Position numbers and translations under genes: made by a program. Below are positions 23,401 to 30,118 of a DNA stretch of 33,443 nt, piece by piece. Origin of the DNA: a virus; the IMG/VR virus record IMGVR_UViG_3300022847_000015, positions 1-33,443 of that record; one strand, 5' to 3'. Positions within the stretch are counted from its first letter, which is position 1; each line of letters opens with the position of its first letter. The notes under the pieces were generated by a model. The model ran no database searches. It saw only the letters and a program-made list of their open reading frames with translations, and was not told where the DNA came from.

Positions 23401-24703
23401 CGGGATCTCACAGGCAGCCGACTTCCAGAACCCGCCACAGATGGGAGCAAAGATTCAAGGCAACGGTCTGATCGGCGGCGCGGTCGAGGGACACCGGATA
23501 TTCCGCGAAGGCAAGTGGGGCCAGGCTCTTCACAAAGTCAACCCGATCCAAGCGTGGTTCAAGCTCTCGCAGATCCCGGAGAACGCAAGCCGCCGGGCAC
23601 TCGCCTACAAGATCCTGAAGAGCAACGAAATCAAGCGTATGAATGTGAACCTCAAGAAGACCGACGCGGCAATCAACCGGATAACGCAGGGAATGAAGCT
23701 CGACCCGAACGGTCAGATCCGGGCAGCCATGAAAGACACGAAGCAGCTCGAGGACATGTCGCAGGGGCTCGCAGACTTTCTTGGCGATTACCAGACCTTC
23801 ACGGCAATAGAGCGGTCAATCCTGAAGCGGTCGATTCCCTTCTACTCATGGATGAGGTTCGCTACCAAGTTCGCCCTGTTCACCCTGCCGTCCAAGCATC
23901 CGATCGCAGCCGGGCTCACCTACCAGTTGGGTCGACTTGAATCAGACCAGCTCAGGGACGTTCTAGGCGATGCGATGGGATGGGCGCTTGGCAAGACCTT
24001 TCTCGGGGATCCGCAGGATCCGAATACCCCGTTTATTGACATGTACCGAGGCAACCCCCTTCTCTCCGGCCTGGTCGAGTTTGAGGACACCCGCGACCTG
24101 ATGGGATTCGTCCCGCCCTACATTGCCCTGATTGGCAACCAGATATGGGGCCGCAACTACTTCACCCGGTCTGATCTGACAGTCGACGGCGAAACGATGC
24201 CGCGCAGGTTCTCTGCTCGGGGTCTCAGCAACGAACTTCAGATCGGGCTAAACCAATGGCTCAGTACCTTCACCCCGTACCGAGTCGCAGGAGAGATAGC
24301 AGCCGGCGGAACCCCGATGACTGACGATGCCTTCCCGGTCAACCTGCCGTTCGGTCTGGGAGGCCCGGAGCCGAAGAGGTACGCGCCGGGCTCAGGCGAG
24401 GAAACGAAGGCCCGGGAAGAGGGAGAGTTCAGGCAGGACGGCGGGGCAGGCGGGGTACTTCTCAAACGTATGGCACCGTTCTTCCCTCAGTCCAGCAGCC
24501 GACTCAGACAGCAGGGCAACTACATCAATGCTGAAACGAAGCGGGAGCAAGAGGCAATCCGGGAATACCAGCAGCGGACGCTAGGTGGGGGAGATGGAGC
24601 ATCCGGGGCAGCAAGCGTGATGGATCAGATACGGGACCGTATGGAATCAGCAAGCCCGGCGCAGGACGTTATGGACAAGATCAAGGAAAGGCTCGGCCAG
24701 TAA
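20492..24703 (+). CDS. Giant internal virion / DNA-ejection protein, 1403 aa
   Basis: The largest gene in the window. The first 55 residues form a basic low-complexity module (MPSRASKEAK, then TTASGKANIGGGLAGTKGSG) that recurs at the start of the 657-aa lysin encoded at 24957. Next comes an Ala/Lys/Arg-rich helical region (about 160-330), then long mixed helical domains. Around residues 885-930 a glycine-rich hydrophobic stretch (GYLLAGNTGWLGFQTISTAA, then TPASWVLAQIMW) could insert into a membrane, and residues about 1120-1150 (WMRFATKFALFTL) are also hydrophobic. This is the profile of ejection proteins that leave the head and form a conduit across the envelope. No enzymatic motif was seen. 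The C-terminus is disordered and charged. Confidence 0.7.
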   Translation: MPSRASKEAKRGPSSTRPKKRRPKPRPSGTTASGKANIGGGLAGTKGSGTAKVTRPKSSGSNGRPASPTSTIDPALLANATTGLTVTPEQRAQVSSRLGQTAGDVTWADVAELTGVPGAARALGDLSVLSGPISPLADGPTKQTTIPGVSDSVDLLTTLTAAGLLVKAGKGGKGVKDAEKAAQTAQKESQAAKVARGGQADVKGGRVKRSNSELDRLEKATVKRRIKANRAKMTKTARAKDVAKGAKTRAQAKLYDEALKITAGTGTAGAGALSAREIAKQSGSKGAAARALAKEGAKRTATAPVRAGAALNRAALSPAALPVTGVVPAEEKARNLASLPFQLGAATVENPGAVAQASLQSGRDMLLGAPAAVYEMATNPSGALEMMKQDYVSRYGPLLEGDFKYFRDQVAENGGLTPYGLDALIVAPPAGRVVGAAGRSGALGKGLQTFMTKERPGLFREAGSVAREQALSKNAVGVGAQRTMDVIRARKTRKGAEKGNAFLDAANQPGVVAPIRANATQARNVAARKARTRAINLAQQGRVMRTVALLMSRLSQDQSKAVKWALALGIRTADQAKEQLPARIAAIKAARAAETDYGPLDNIPEIEQVIAQADEIFTPEFGQTIDQFRRAEKRLAVGDPVKSAARRDPALDIEQAANRRVAQQAEHLGIERLDGESNADYIARVRQTAKEAGLAEAGYFPSELSRRRRFSQMATGGTRHSERTKAYTGALFREGIENNDPSVLLRGFQRNVKRRNSWEMVSEIYERNSLPWSRDRTGQGLSQAEILKEANKRGLDESSFVLANPGLLRRAGNVDMEPGKAQSGSNDFGNAYMDDLSNAIKTSTEAAETAGFDDLKGWYAVPTKVLDELESSMHVGKVGRGADIAMSKMSGYLLAGNTGWLGFQTISTAAQAAIGGVTPASWVLAQIMWHRMRREAKGTGARTGLLRRRVATSSREMLGSEDFDRFNAYAGISQAADFQNPPQMGAKIQGNGLIGGAVEGHRIFREGKWGQALHKVNPIQAWFKLSQIPENASRRALAYKILKSNEIKRMNVNLKKTDAAINRITQGMKLDPNGQIRAAMKDTKQLEDMSQGLADFLGDYQTFTAIERSILKRSIPFYSWMRFATKFALFTLPSKHPIAAGLTYQLGRLESDQLRDVLGDAMGWALGKTFLGDPQDPNTPFIDMYRGNPLLSGLVEFEDTRDLMGFVPPYIALIGNQIWGRNYFTRSDLTVDGETMPRRFSARGLSNELQIGLNQWLSTFTPYRVAGEIAAGGTPMTDDAFPVNLPFGLGGPEPKRYAPGSGEETKAREEGEFRQDGGAGGVLLKRMAPFFPQSSSRLRQQGNYINAETKREQEAIREYQQRTLGGGDGASGAASVMDQIRDRMESASPAQDVMDKIKERLGQ
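20571..20650 (+). repeat. 80-bp direct repeat, copy 1 (N-terminal tag)
   Basis: These 80 bases match 25051-25130 at 76 positions. They encode the GTTASGKANxGGGLAGTKGSGTAKV part of the shared N-terminal module. The near-identity at third codon positions indicates recent duplication or ongoing gene conversion between two genes 4.5 kb apart. Confidence 0.85.
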
Positions 24704-24705
24704 TG

Positions 24706-24915
24706 CTAGGCGTTCTCCCAAGCCCAGGCCAACAGGCCAAGCCAGCCGACCGGGAAGACCATGATCGCGCCGATGTTGCTCAGAGTGGAGCCGAAGATGT
24801 CGCGGGGATCCACGAAGCCCACGGACCAGTAGAGGTACGCGAATCCGCCACACAAGATCGTGAACCAGATCGAAAGGCCGATGGCGATAACGAGGTCTTC
24901 TGCTCGGTTGCTCAT
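24706..24915 (-). CDS. Minus-strand two-span membrane protein between virion genes
   Basis: A 69-residue protein starting MSNRAEDLVIAIGLSIWFT, with two transmembrane helices (about residues 8-28 and 47-66) separated by the loop SVGFVDPRDIFGSTLS and ending LAWAWENA. Codon third positions are strongly G/C and the aromatic-flanked helices look authentic. It is the only minus-strand gene inside the long rightward late operon and fills the space between two virion genes. A + strand frame (24703-24957) covers the same bases, but its translation reads like an antisense shadow. Small membrane proteins in this position can be superinfection-exclusion or lysis proteins; this is inference. Confidence 0.6.
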   Translation of the reverse strand: MSNRAEDLVIAIGLSIWFTILCGGFAYLYWSVGFVDPRDIFGSTLSNIGAIMVFPVGWLGLLAWAWENA

Positions 24916-24956
24916 ACCCCCGACTGTAACGACAAGTTGATCGGAGCGCAAGCCTA

Positions 24957-26930
24957 ATGCCGAGCAGAGCATCAGACGAAGCGAAGTACGGACCCTCTTC
25001 GACCCGGCCCAAGAAGAAGCCGAAGCCGAGCAGTGGAGGCCGCCCGAAGCCATCAGGCACTACCGCATCCGGCAAGGCCAATCTCGGAGGCGGGCTTGCA
25101 GGTACGAAGGGTTCTGGTACGGCGAAGGTCGGCACATCTTCCGGCACAACCGCTGTCGCACCACCCACCTATTCGCCAGCCCCGGTTTACACCGGGCCAG
25201 CACCAAGATCCCCGGTTGAGCGACCCCAGAGCCTCACGGCGCAGCTAGTCGCCCTTGCCAGCCCGATAGATGCCCGGCCCAAACTTGCTCTTCCGGGCAA
25301 AGTCATCGACACCGCCCTTGACCAGATCGCGCAGGCCGACACCCCCAAGCCCCGGATCAGCGAGACCGGGCCAAAGACCAAGCCAGCCAAAGTCGACCCC
25401 ATGCTCATCATCGAATCCGCGCTGAAGAAGCTCGCCCCGGCAGCCGAGATCAAGGAGACAGACCGGGGCAAGGTGGTAACGGGCTTCCGGGTCAAGGGCA
25501 AGAAACCGGGCAAGACCTCTACCCAGCCCGTATTCGGCAAGCCCACGGTTCGCCAGCTCGCAGAAGGCGCAGAAGCCGGGAAGCTCGGGGTCACTCGCAA
25601 GGGCCGGGTCGGAACCAAGCAGCAGTTCAAGGCGGCGAAGAACCTCAAGGGAGCGCGTCAGGGATACCGGACGGCGAAGGAGGCAGCGAAGGGTGCCCCG
25701 AGGCGCGAACTCATGTCAGCCGGGCTTACAGCAGAGCAGGCAAAGGTTCTGGCAAAGGTTCTCAAGGTGGGCGATCAGATGGGCGCGACTCAGAAAGAGA
25801 AACTGTCAGCAGTCCAAACCGCCCTGGTGGAAGCCAACATCAGCAATCCCCTGGTAGCCACGGATCACGATTCGCTCGGATGGCGGCAGGAACGCCAGAT
25901 GTATTACGACAACCCGACGAATATCAGGGCATCGGCCAAGCGATACTTCGAGGAAACGGCAGCGGCAGGCAGGGGAGCCGGCACCAGTCCGGGCACACTC
26001 GCCCAGTCAGTCCAGAGATCAGCCTTCCCGGAGAGGTACGACGAACGGACGGCAGAGGCACAACCGCTACTCGAGGCTTACGACCGGGCACCCATGAAGG
26101 CGATACCCGCAGACGTTCGACAGGCACTCCAGAAGGCAAAGGCGCAAGGCGTAAAGCTCGGGATCCCCAACGCTGAAGTGAGCGCGGCGACTCAGAGCGT
26201 CGGCGTGGATCTCGGCAAGGCACCGAAGCAGACCGTGACCCGGTTCAAGGCGGGTATGGCGGCAGCAATGCAGCTTGAGAAATTGTCCCTCCCCTACCTC
26301 TGGGGCGGCGGGCATGTATCGGGCGAGATCAGCCCCGGAGCAGGACTTGATTGCTCTGGTGCGGTCTCGTATGTCGCACAGGCGATGGGCTTTATGAAGG
26401 AGGGTGCGCTTGTATCCGGCGACTTCGGTTCAGTCACCGAACCGGGACCGGGCGCGGTGACGGTCTTCTACAACCCCGGCCATATCATCATGAAGATAGG
26501 CAACAAGTATTTCGGTACGAGTAAGACAAACCCGGAAGGCGGCGCAGGGTTCCTAGATAAATCGGTGGGCGACAGCATGGCGCAGTCGAGCGAATACAGC
26601 GTCGGTCACTTCCCCGGTATGGGCCAGAAGGTCGCACAGCAGATGGGGCTTGACCCGGGCGAATCAGCGAACTTCCCCGGCATGAGTGTTGACGGCAGCA
26701 CAGCCACAATCATTCCGGGCGCAGGGGTACAGGCAGGCTCTCCCGGGTTCTCAGATAGCCCGATCGCAGCAGACACCGACAGGGCTTCATCCGGTGCCGG
26801 TTCTTATTCGGGCGGGATCAGTTCTTCCAATCTCCCACAGGCGTACATGGATCTCATCATGGGAGCCGGCGCTACCCCGGGCGAAACGGGCGTACTTGAC
26901 GAGTTCCTTACGGATCGGAAGCGGTCGTGA
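24957..26930 (+). CDS. Virion-associated NlpC/P60 peptidoglycan hydrolase
   Basis: A 657-residue protein. Residues 1-60 repeat the basic N-terminal module of the 1403-aa protein (MPSRASDEAKYGPSSTRPKK, then ANLGGGLAGTKGSG). A long Lys/Pro/Ala-rich helical linker follows. The C-terminal catalytic domain starts near residue 440 with LSLPYLWGGGH and has the nucleophile in LDCSGAVSYV (C466) and the histidine in NPGHIIMKIG (H509), the order of NlpC/P60 cysteine peptidases that cut stem peptides of peptidoglycan. The enzyme is presumably carried in the virion and opens the wall during DNA entry. The tail (residues 560-657) is Gly/Ser-rich. Confidence 0.82.
   Translation: MPSRASDEAKYGPSSTRPKKKPKPSSGGRPKPSGTTASGKANLGGGLAGTKGSGTAKVGTSSGTTAVAPPTYSPAPVYTGPAPRSPVERPQSLTAQLVALASPIDARPKLALPGKVIDTALDQIAQADTPKPRISETGPKTKPAKVDPMLIIESALKKLAPAAEIKETDRGKVVTGFRVKGKKPGKTSTQPVFGKPTVRQLAEGAEAGKLGVTRKGRVGTKQQFKAAKNLKGARQGYRTAKEAAKGAPRRELMSAGLTAEQAKVLAKVLKVGDQMGATQKEKLSAVQTALVEANISNPLVATDHDSLGWRQERQMYYDNPTNIRASAKRYFEETAAAGRGAGTSPGTLAQSVQRSAFPERYDERTAEAQPLLEAYDRAPMKAIPADVRQALQKAKAQGVKLGIPNAEVSAATQSVGVDLGKAPKQTVTRFKAGMAAAMQLEKLSLPYLWGGGHVSGEISPGAGLDCSGAVSYVAQAMGFMKEGALVSGDFGSVTEPGPGAVTVFYNPGHIIMKIGNKYFGTSKTNPEGGAGFLDKSVGDSMAQSSEYSVGHFPGMGQKVAQQMGLDPGESANFPGMSVDGSTATIIPGAGVQAGSPGFSDSPIAADTDRASSGAGSYSGGISSSNLPQAYMDLIMGAGATPGETGVLDEFLTDRKRS
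25051..25130 (+). repeat. 80-bp direct repeat, copy 2 (N-terminal tag)
   Basis: Second copy of the repeat at 20571-20650, with four mismatches, in the same reading frame of the lysin gene. Recombination between the copies would delete about 4.5 kb, including most of the 1403-aa gene and the minus-strand membrane gene. Confidence 0.85.
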
Positions 26931-27364
26931 GTGTCTTCGCGCTGACAGCTATGGATCAAATGCTCACCACCATCTCCCAGATGGCCGGGGTTGTTGTCCT
27001 GCTCGGTGCCCTGGTCTTCGCCTGGTTCAAGGTCGGGCGCAAGGGTGCGGTCGCAGAAGCCAGCGGCGAAGCAAACCAGACATGGGCTGAGGTCCACGAA
27101 GCGAACCGGGCAAGAATCGAACAGCTTGAGCAGGGCGACAAAGAGCGGTCTGAGCAGATGACTCACATGGCTTTTGAGCTGGCAGAGGCGAAGGGCAAGA
27201 TCAAGATTCTCGAAGAGTACGCAGCCCCCGAGTTGGGATCCCGGGTTGAAGCTGCGTGGGAGGCCAACACGGAGCTTCTGAGAACCAACACGGAACTTCT
27301 CAAAGGTGTTGTCGAAATCTTGGAATCCATGCGACAGGAAAACAGAGAAAGGATCACCACCTAA
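26927..27364 (+). CDS. Membrane-anchored coiled-coil protein in lysis region
   Basis: A 145-residue protein starting with GTG in a GTGA overlap; ATG at 26951 is an alternative start. Residues about 19-36 (MAGVVVLLGALVFAWFKVG) form one transmembrane helix. The rest is a long charged coiled coil (ARIEQLEQGDKERSEQM, then LEEYAAPELGSRVEAAWEAN) with the near-repeat NTELLRTNTELLKG. It overlaps the endolysin gene. The layout resembles holin-like or lysis-accessory membrane proteins encoded beside endolysins, but it could also be a minor virion protein. Confidence 0.6.
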   Translation: MSVFALTAMDQMLTTISQMAGVVVLLGALVFAWFKVGRKGAVAEASGEANQTWAEVHEANRARIEQLEQGDKERSEQMTHMAFELAEAKGKIKILEEYAAPELGSRVEAAWEANTELLRTNTELLKGVVEILESMRQENRERITT

Positions 27365-27987
27365 TGGCTACCAAAGCCGAACTGAAGAAGAAACGGACCA
27401 AAGCGATCGCGCAGCAGCGTTCACTACTCCAGAAGTTTCGGAGCCGGGTCGAACAGGTCAAGAGGCTCACCCGCCGGATCAAAGCCAAGCCGAGCCGACG
27501 CGGCATACCGAACTGGTTGCCGGACAAGTTCGCGCACCACTGGAAGCACCCCTACGGTCAAAAGGCCCGGTCCAATCAGGGCTTCAAGGATCTGCTCTGG
27601 AAGCGCGGCTACGCATCCCCGAACTTCACCGAGGCTGAAACCCGGTGTAAGGACGGGACACGGGTTCCTGAATCGCTGAGAAGTGGATGCCAGGAGCAGG
27701 CGTTCCAGCTCGAGCAGGTTCGTCACAAGCTGGGCGACGTTTCCATGCCGGCGCTCTCGTGGTACCGGCACCGGGCCTACAACGCCGCAATCGGTGGAGC
27801 CACGAACTCCAAGCACATCGACGCGATCGCTACCGACTTCGACGTAGCGACGGTCAACCGGTTTGGACAGACAACGTTTGACGCGGCCTTCGAGAAGTTC
27901 TACGCGAACGATGGCTACGGCTCGTACCCGGCAGGCAGCAGGCATGCCGACGTTCGCGGTGAACGGGCTCGCTGGACATCGTTCTAA
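27364..27987 (+). CDS. Endolysin, peptidase M15 family
   Basis: A 207-residue enzyme starting in a TAATG overlap. The N-terminus is basic and helical (LKKKRTKAIAQQRSLLQKF). The catalytic domain carries the M15 zinc signature: TNSKHIDAIATDFD with H151 and D158, and later GSRHADVRG with H194. M15 enzymes are zinc D-Ala-D-Ala or L-Ala-D-Glu peptidases that cut peptidoglycan cross-links. Two cysteines (ETRCKDG and RSGCQEQ) lie in the segment before it. Followed by a holin-like gene, this is most likely the lysis enzyme, distinct from the virion-borne NlpC/P60 protein. Confidence 0.82.
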   Translation: MATKAELKKKRTKAIAQQRSLLQKFRSRVEQVKRLTRRIKAKPSRRGIPNWLPDKFAHHWKHPYGQKARSNQGFKDLLWKRGYASPNFTEAETRCKDGTRVPESLRSGCQEQAFQLEQVRHKLGDVSMPALSWYRHRAYNAAIGGATNSKHIDAIATDFDVATVNRFGQTTFDAAFEKFYANDGYGSYPAGSRHADVRGERARWTSF

Positions 27988-28017
27988 ACCGGGCATAACA
28001 ACCAACAAGGAGATTCA

Positions 28018-28179
28018 ATGCAGTCCGAATACAAGAAAACCATCGTCGCAGTCATCGGCGCAGTCATTTCGATTCTCGCAATCTACGGCGTGGACATCGA
28101 CCCCGAACTGTCCGTGGCTGTCACCACGATCCTCACGGCAGTCGCCGTCTGGTGGTTCAAGAACGAGGGGCCGGCTTAG
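28018..28179 (+). CDS. Holin-like 53-aa membrane protein
   Basis: A short gene with an ideal ribosome binding site (AAGGAGA, 4 nt before ATG). The protein has two transmembrane helices, TIVAVIGAVISILAIYG and LSVAVTTILTAVAVWWF, joined by the short loop VDIDPE, and charged ends (MQSEYKK and KNEGPA). Two-span proteins of this size next to endolysins are typical holins of actinobacterial phages, which form membrane lesions and set lysis time. It closes the rightward late operon and is followed by a hairpin. Confidence 0.75.
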   Translation: MQSEYKKTIVAVIGAVISILAIYGVDIDPELSVAVTTILTAVAVWWFKNEGPA

Positions 28180-28192
28180 TCTGACCCGCTCC

Positions 28193-28210
28193 CCCCGGTT
28201 CACGCCGGGG
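28193..28210. terminator. Terminator hairpin between convergent holin and repressor genes
   Basis: CCCCGG (28193-28198) and CCGGGG (28205-28210) form a perfect 6-bp GC stem with the loop TTCACG. It lies in the 38-bp gap between the stop codons of the holin-like gene (+) and the HTH regulator (-), the expected place for a bidirectional terminator. Confidence 0.65.
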
Positions 28211-28217
28211 TATCGCC

Positions 28218-28526
28218 TTACCTGCCCTCGAAGCGTTCCAGGTTCTTCAGGGCCACCGCAAGACCGACCTCTTCTGGATCCAGTTGCGTCCGGGCCAGAA
28301 CTAATCGGTATTCCGCAAAGACTGACGGCTCTTCCTTCAGCGAGAACGCCATCCGTTCCAGAGCCTTCATCGTCGGCCTGATCTTCCCGGTGTTGTATTG
28401 GCTCAGGGTGCCGATAGACCCCCAGCCATCGAAGTCATCTTGAAGGTGCCGGGCCAGATCGCGCATTGACCAGCCCCTCTCTTCTAGTAGCCGGGCGAGC
28501 GTTTCAGCGAACGGTCGGTTGTTCAT
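28218..28526 (-). CDS. XRE-family helix-turn-helix regulator (repressor-like)
   Basis: A 102-residue protein. Residues about 8-55 (TLARLLEERGWSMRDLARHL, then GSIGTLSQYNTGKIRPTM) follow the XRE/Cro five-helix DNA-binding pattern, with GTLSQYNTGK as the recognition region. The remaining 45 residues are helical and may dimerise. AGGAGG lies 7 nt before the ATG on the minus strand. It is divergent from a second HTH gene, an arrangement typical of phage repressor/antirepressor switches. Whether it maintains lysogeny is unknown because no integrase or partition gene is in the window. Confidence 0.75.
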   Translation of the reverse strand: MNNRPFAETLARLLEERGWSMRDLARHLQDDFDGWGSIGTLSQYNTGKIRPTMKALERMAFSLKEEPSVFAEYRLVLARTQLDPEEVGLAVALKNLERFEGR

Positions 28527-28652
28527 CGGTGCCTCCTATCGGGTTGCTCATTGCCTACTGAGCAACGAACAGGATGACGATCATTGCCGATTATGCGGAG
28601 AAACGAAACCCCATGACCATGATCTTGCGATTCTGTGCTAGGTTGATTAGCG
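28527..28652. promoter_or_regulatory. Divergent control region of the HTH switch
   Basis: This 126-bp region separates the two divergent HTH genes. It contains a perfect inverted repeat (28543-28566), an 8-mer TCATTGCC repeated at 28548-28555 and 28581-28588 (33 bp apart), a CATAAT on the minus strand (28595-28590) that could be a -10 for the repressor, and TAGGTT (28639-28644) with an extended TG 8 nt before the + start. It most likely holds both promoters and their operators. Confidence 0.6.
28543..28566. promoter_or_regulatory. Perfect inverted repeat, candidate operator
   Basis: GTTGCTCA (28543-28550), an 8-bp centre, and TGAGCAAC (28559-28566) form a 24-bp symmetric site. Such two-half-site palindromes are typical of XRE-family dimers. 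It lies 17 bp upstream of the repressor ATG, overlapping its leader, so binding would repress that gene. Confidence 0.65.
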
Positions 28653-28883
28653 ATGACCAATCAGACGACAGAGCAGCATCGACTAGCCGGGGCAATGAAC
28701 AAGCGCGGCCTGACCCATAGGCGTGTCGCAGTGTTGCTTGACAAGCCAGAAGGCACGATTAGCAACTGGGCTCGGGGCCACGTTCCCCGGCCCGACAGCC
28801 AGCAGAAGCTTGTCGAGGTCTTGAATGACGCCGGGCAAGATCAGAATCTCCCCGAGCTGAAGAAGGAAGACCTGTGGAACTGA
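28653..28883 (+). CDS. Small HTH protein (Cro-like) opposite the repressor
   Basis: A 76-residue XRE-type protein: LAGAMNKRGLTHRRVAVLL followed by DKPEGTISNWARGHVPRP gives the helix-turn-helix, and QQKLVEVLNDAG a final helix. Its size and divergent placement are those of Cro or of an early-operon regulator. There is no Shine-Dalgarno; TTGATTAGCG lies directly against the ATG and a TAGGTT hexamer 8 nt upstream may start a leaderless mRNA. Its stop overlaps the recombination gene by 10 bp, so the pair is co-transcribed. Confidence 0.7.
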   Translation: MTNQTTEQHRLAGAMNKRGLTHRRVAVLLDKPEGTISNWARGHVPRPDSQQKLVEVLNDAGQDQNLPELKKEDLWN

Positions 28884-30118
28884 CCCCCTCGCAGGCTGGA
28901 GAGATCGACCTTCTGATTGACGAGCATGGAGAAGGCAAGGTCGAACCGGGCGAGAACGGCACCATGACCTTCCGCGCTTTGGACCGGGCATGGTCAATCG
29001 GCAGGCGTGGCGCAGTAACCGAACTTGACTTGTCAGATCAGGGAGCAAGCGAGAGCTTGGGAGGCCCGGATCAGGCAATGGACTCCGGGGCCGACAAGGC
29101 TTCGGAGTCCGATACTTCTGACGGCTCGCAGTCTGACGGATTAGAGACCGACAGCTCGACCGATCAGGAGTCCGGCGCATCTCGAGCATCCCAGCCGCCG
29201 GACGAGCAAGCGACCCCGGATTCATCTCACTCTTCCGGGTCCGGGGCGCTTGTTCCAATCGCGCCTTCTGAGCAGGGCAACGACCGATCCGGGGTAGTTG
29301 GACCCGATCCGTCCGAACTAGCCGCAGACGACCGCTCAGACGCATACCGGGCTATGTCGAAGGCAGACGAGCGACAGGTTGCGATGGAGCTTCAGGGCAA
29401 CGCACCGAAAGCAGCGGTCTACGCCTTCCCCCAGGGTGGGCAGCAGGTAGTCGGACTGAGCTGGAAGGGAGTCCGGGAAGTGGTCCGCACCTTCAATGCC
29501 CGGGGTCTCGGTCAGATCAAGGTCGACGGATCCAAGCCACCGCTCTTTGAGGATGTAATGGTCCGGGCAGAGATCGGGGTCAATGGCGACGGACCAATGT
29601 ACGGCGAAGTACCGGGCATCCGGGTCACGGTCTATGCGACTGACGACCAGCACGGCGGGGGAAACTGGGGGACCGCGACCGCTACCTGCGATCAGGTCAA
29701 CAAGAAGAAGAAGACCGAAGACGGTCACTTCACTTGGCAGCCAGACACCTTTGCGGCGACAAAGGCTCTGAGCAAGGCACAGAGGAACGCGCTCGAGCCG
29801 CTGATCCCGCTCGAGTTGGTCGAAGAGTTGAAGCAGCTCTACATGGGCCGGGGTCAAGTTGAATACATCCCCGGTTCAGGCCGGGAAACAACCCCTGACC
29901 TACCGCCGGCTCTCACAGACGACCGGGCAGAGAAGCAGGCGGCGCAGTGTCGGGAGCTTTACAGCGAGTGGAGCAAGCTGGGCGGCAAGAAGGAGATGCC
30001 GCCCGCACTCTTCAACCGCAGCATGGAAGCGGTCCAGCACTCGCACGACCGGCTTGACGACTTCATAGGCCACCTGGAATCGGAGCTTGCCAAGGCGAAG
30101 GGCAATGGCGATGCCTAA
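28874..30118 (+). CDS. Putative ssDNA-annealing recombination protein with disordered N-terminus
   Basis: A 414-residue protein starting with GTG. Residues about 50-145 are a Ser/Asp/Glu-rich disordered region. The C-terminal domain (about 160-340) contains AMELQGNAPKAAVYAFPQGG, GVREVVRTFNARGLGQIKV and FAATKALSKAQRNALEPLIP. That last SKAQRNAL..LIP pattern occurs in phage recombination proteins of the single-strand annealing type. The next gene is a RecB-like nuclease, and annealing protein plus exonuclease is the standard phage recombination pair. I cannot place it in a named family (RecT, Erf, Sak) with confidence. It could instead be another replication accessory. Confidence 0.55.
   Translation: MELTPSQAGEIDLLIDEHGEGKVEPGENGTMTFRALDRAWSIGRRGAVTELDLSDQGASESLGGPDQAMDSGADKASESDTSDGSQSDGLETDSSTDQESGASRASQPPDEQATPDSSHSSGSGALVPIAPSEQGNDRSGVVGPDPSELAADDRSDAYRAMSKADERQVAMELQGNAPKAAVYAFPQGGQQVVGLSWKGVREVVRTFNARGLGQIKVDGSKPPLFEDVMVRAEIGVNGDGPMYGEVPGIRVTVYATDDQHGGGNWGTATATCDQVNKKKKTEDGHFTWQPDTFAATKALSKAQRNALEPLIPLELVEELKQLYMGRGQVEYIPGSGRETTPDLPPALTDDRAEKQAAQCRELYSEWSKLGGKKEMPPALFNRSMEAVQHSHDRLDDFIGHLESELAKAKGNGDA

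Noticed and set aside
24703-24957. 84-codon + frame opposite the membrane gene
   Set aside because: The translation is charged and patternless, as expected for the antisense of hydrophobic codons; the minus-strand protein is far more protein-like. It is kept as a finding because of its perfect boundaries.
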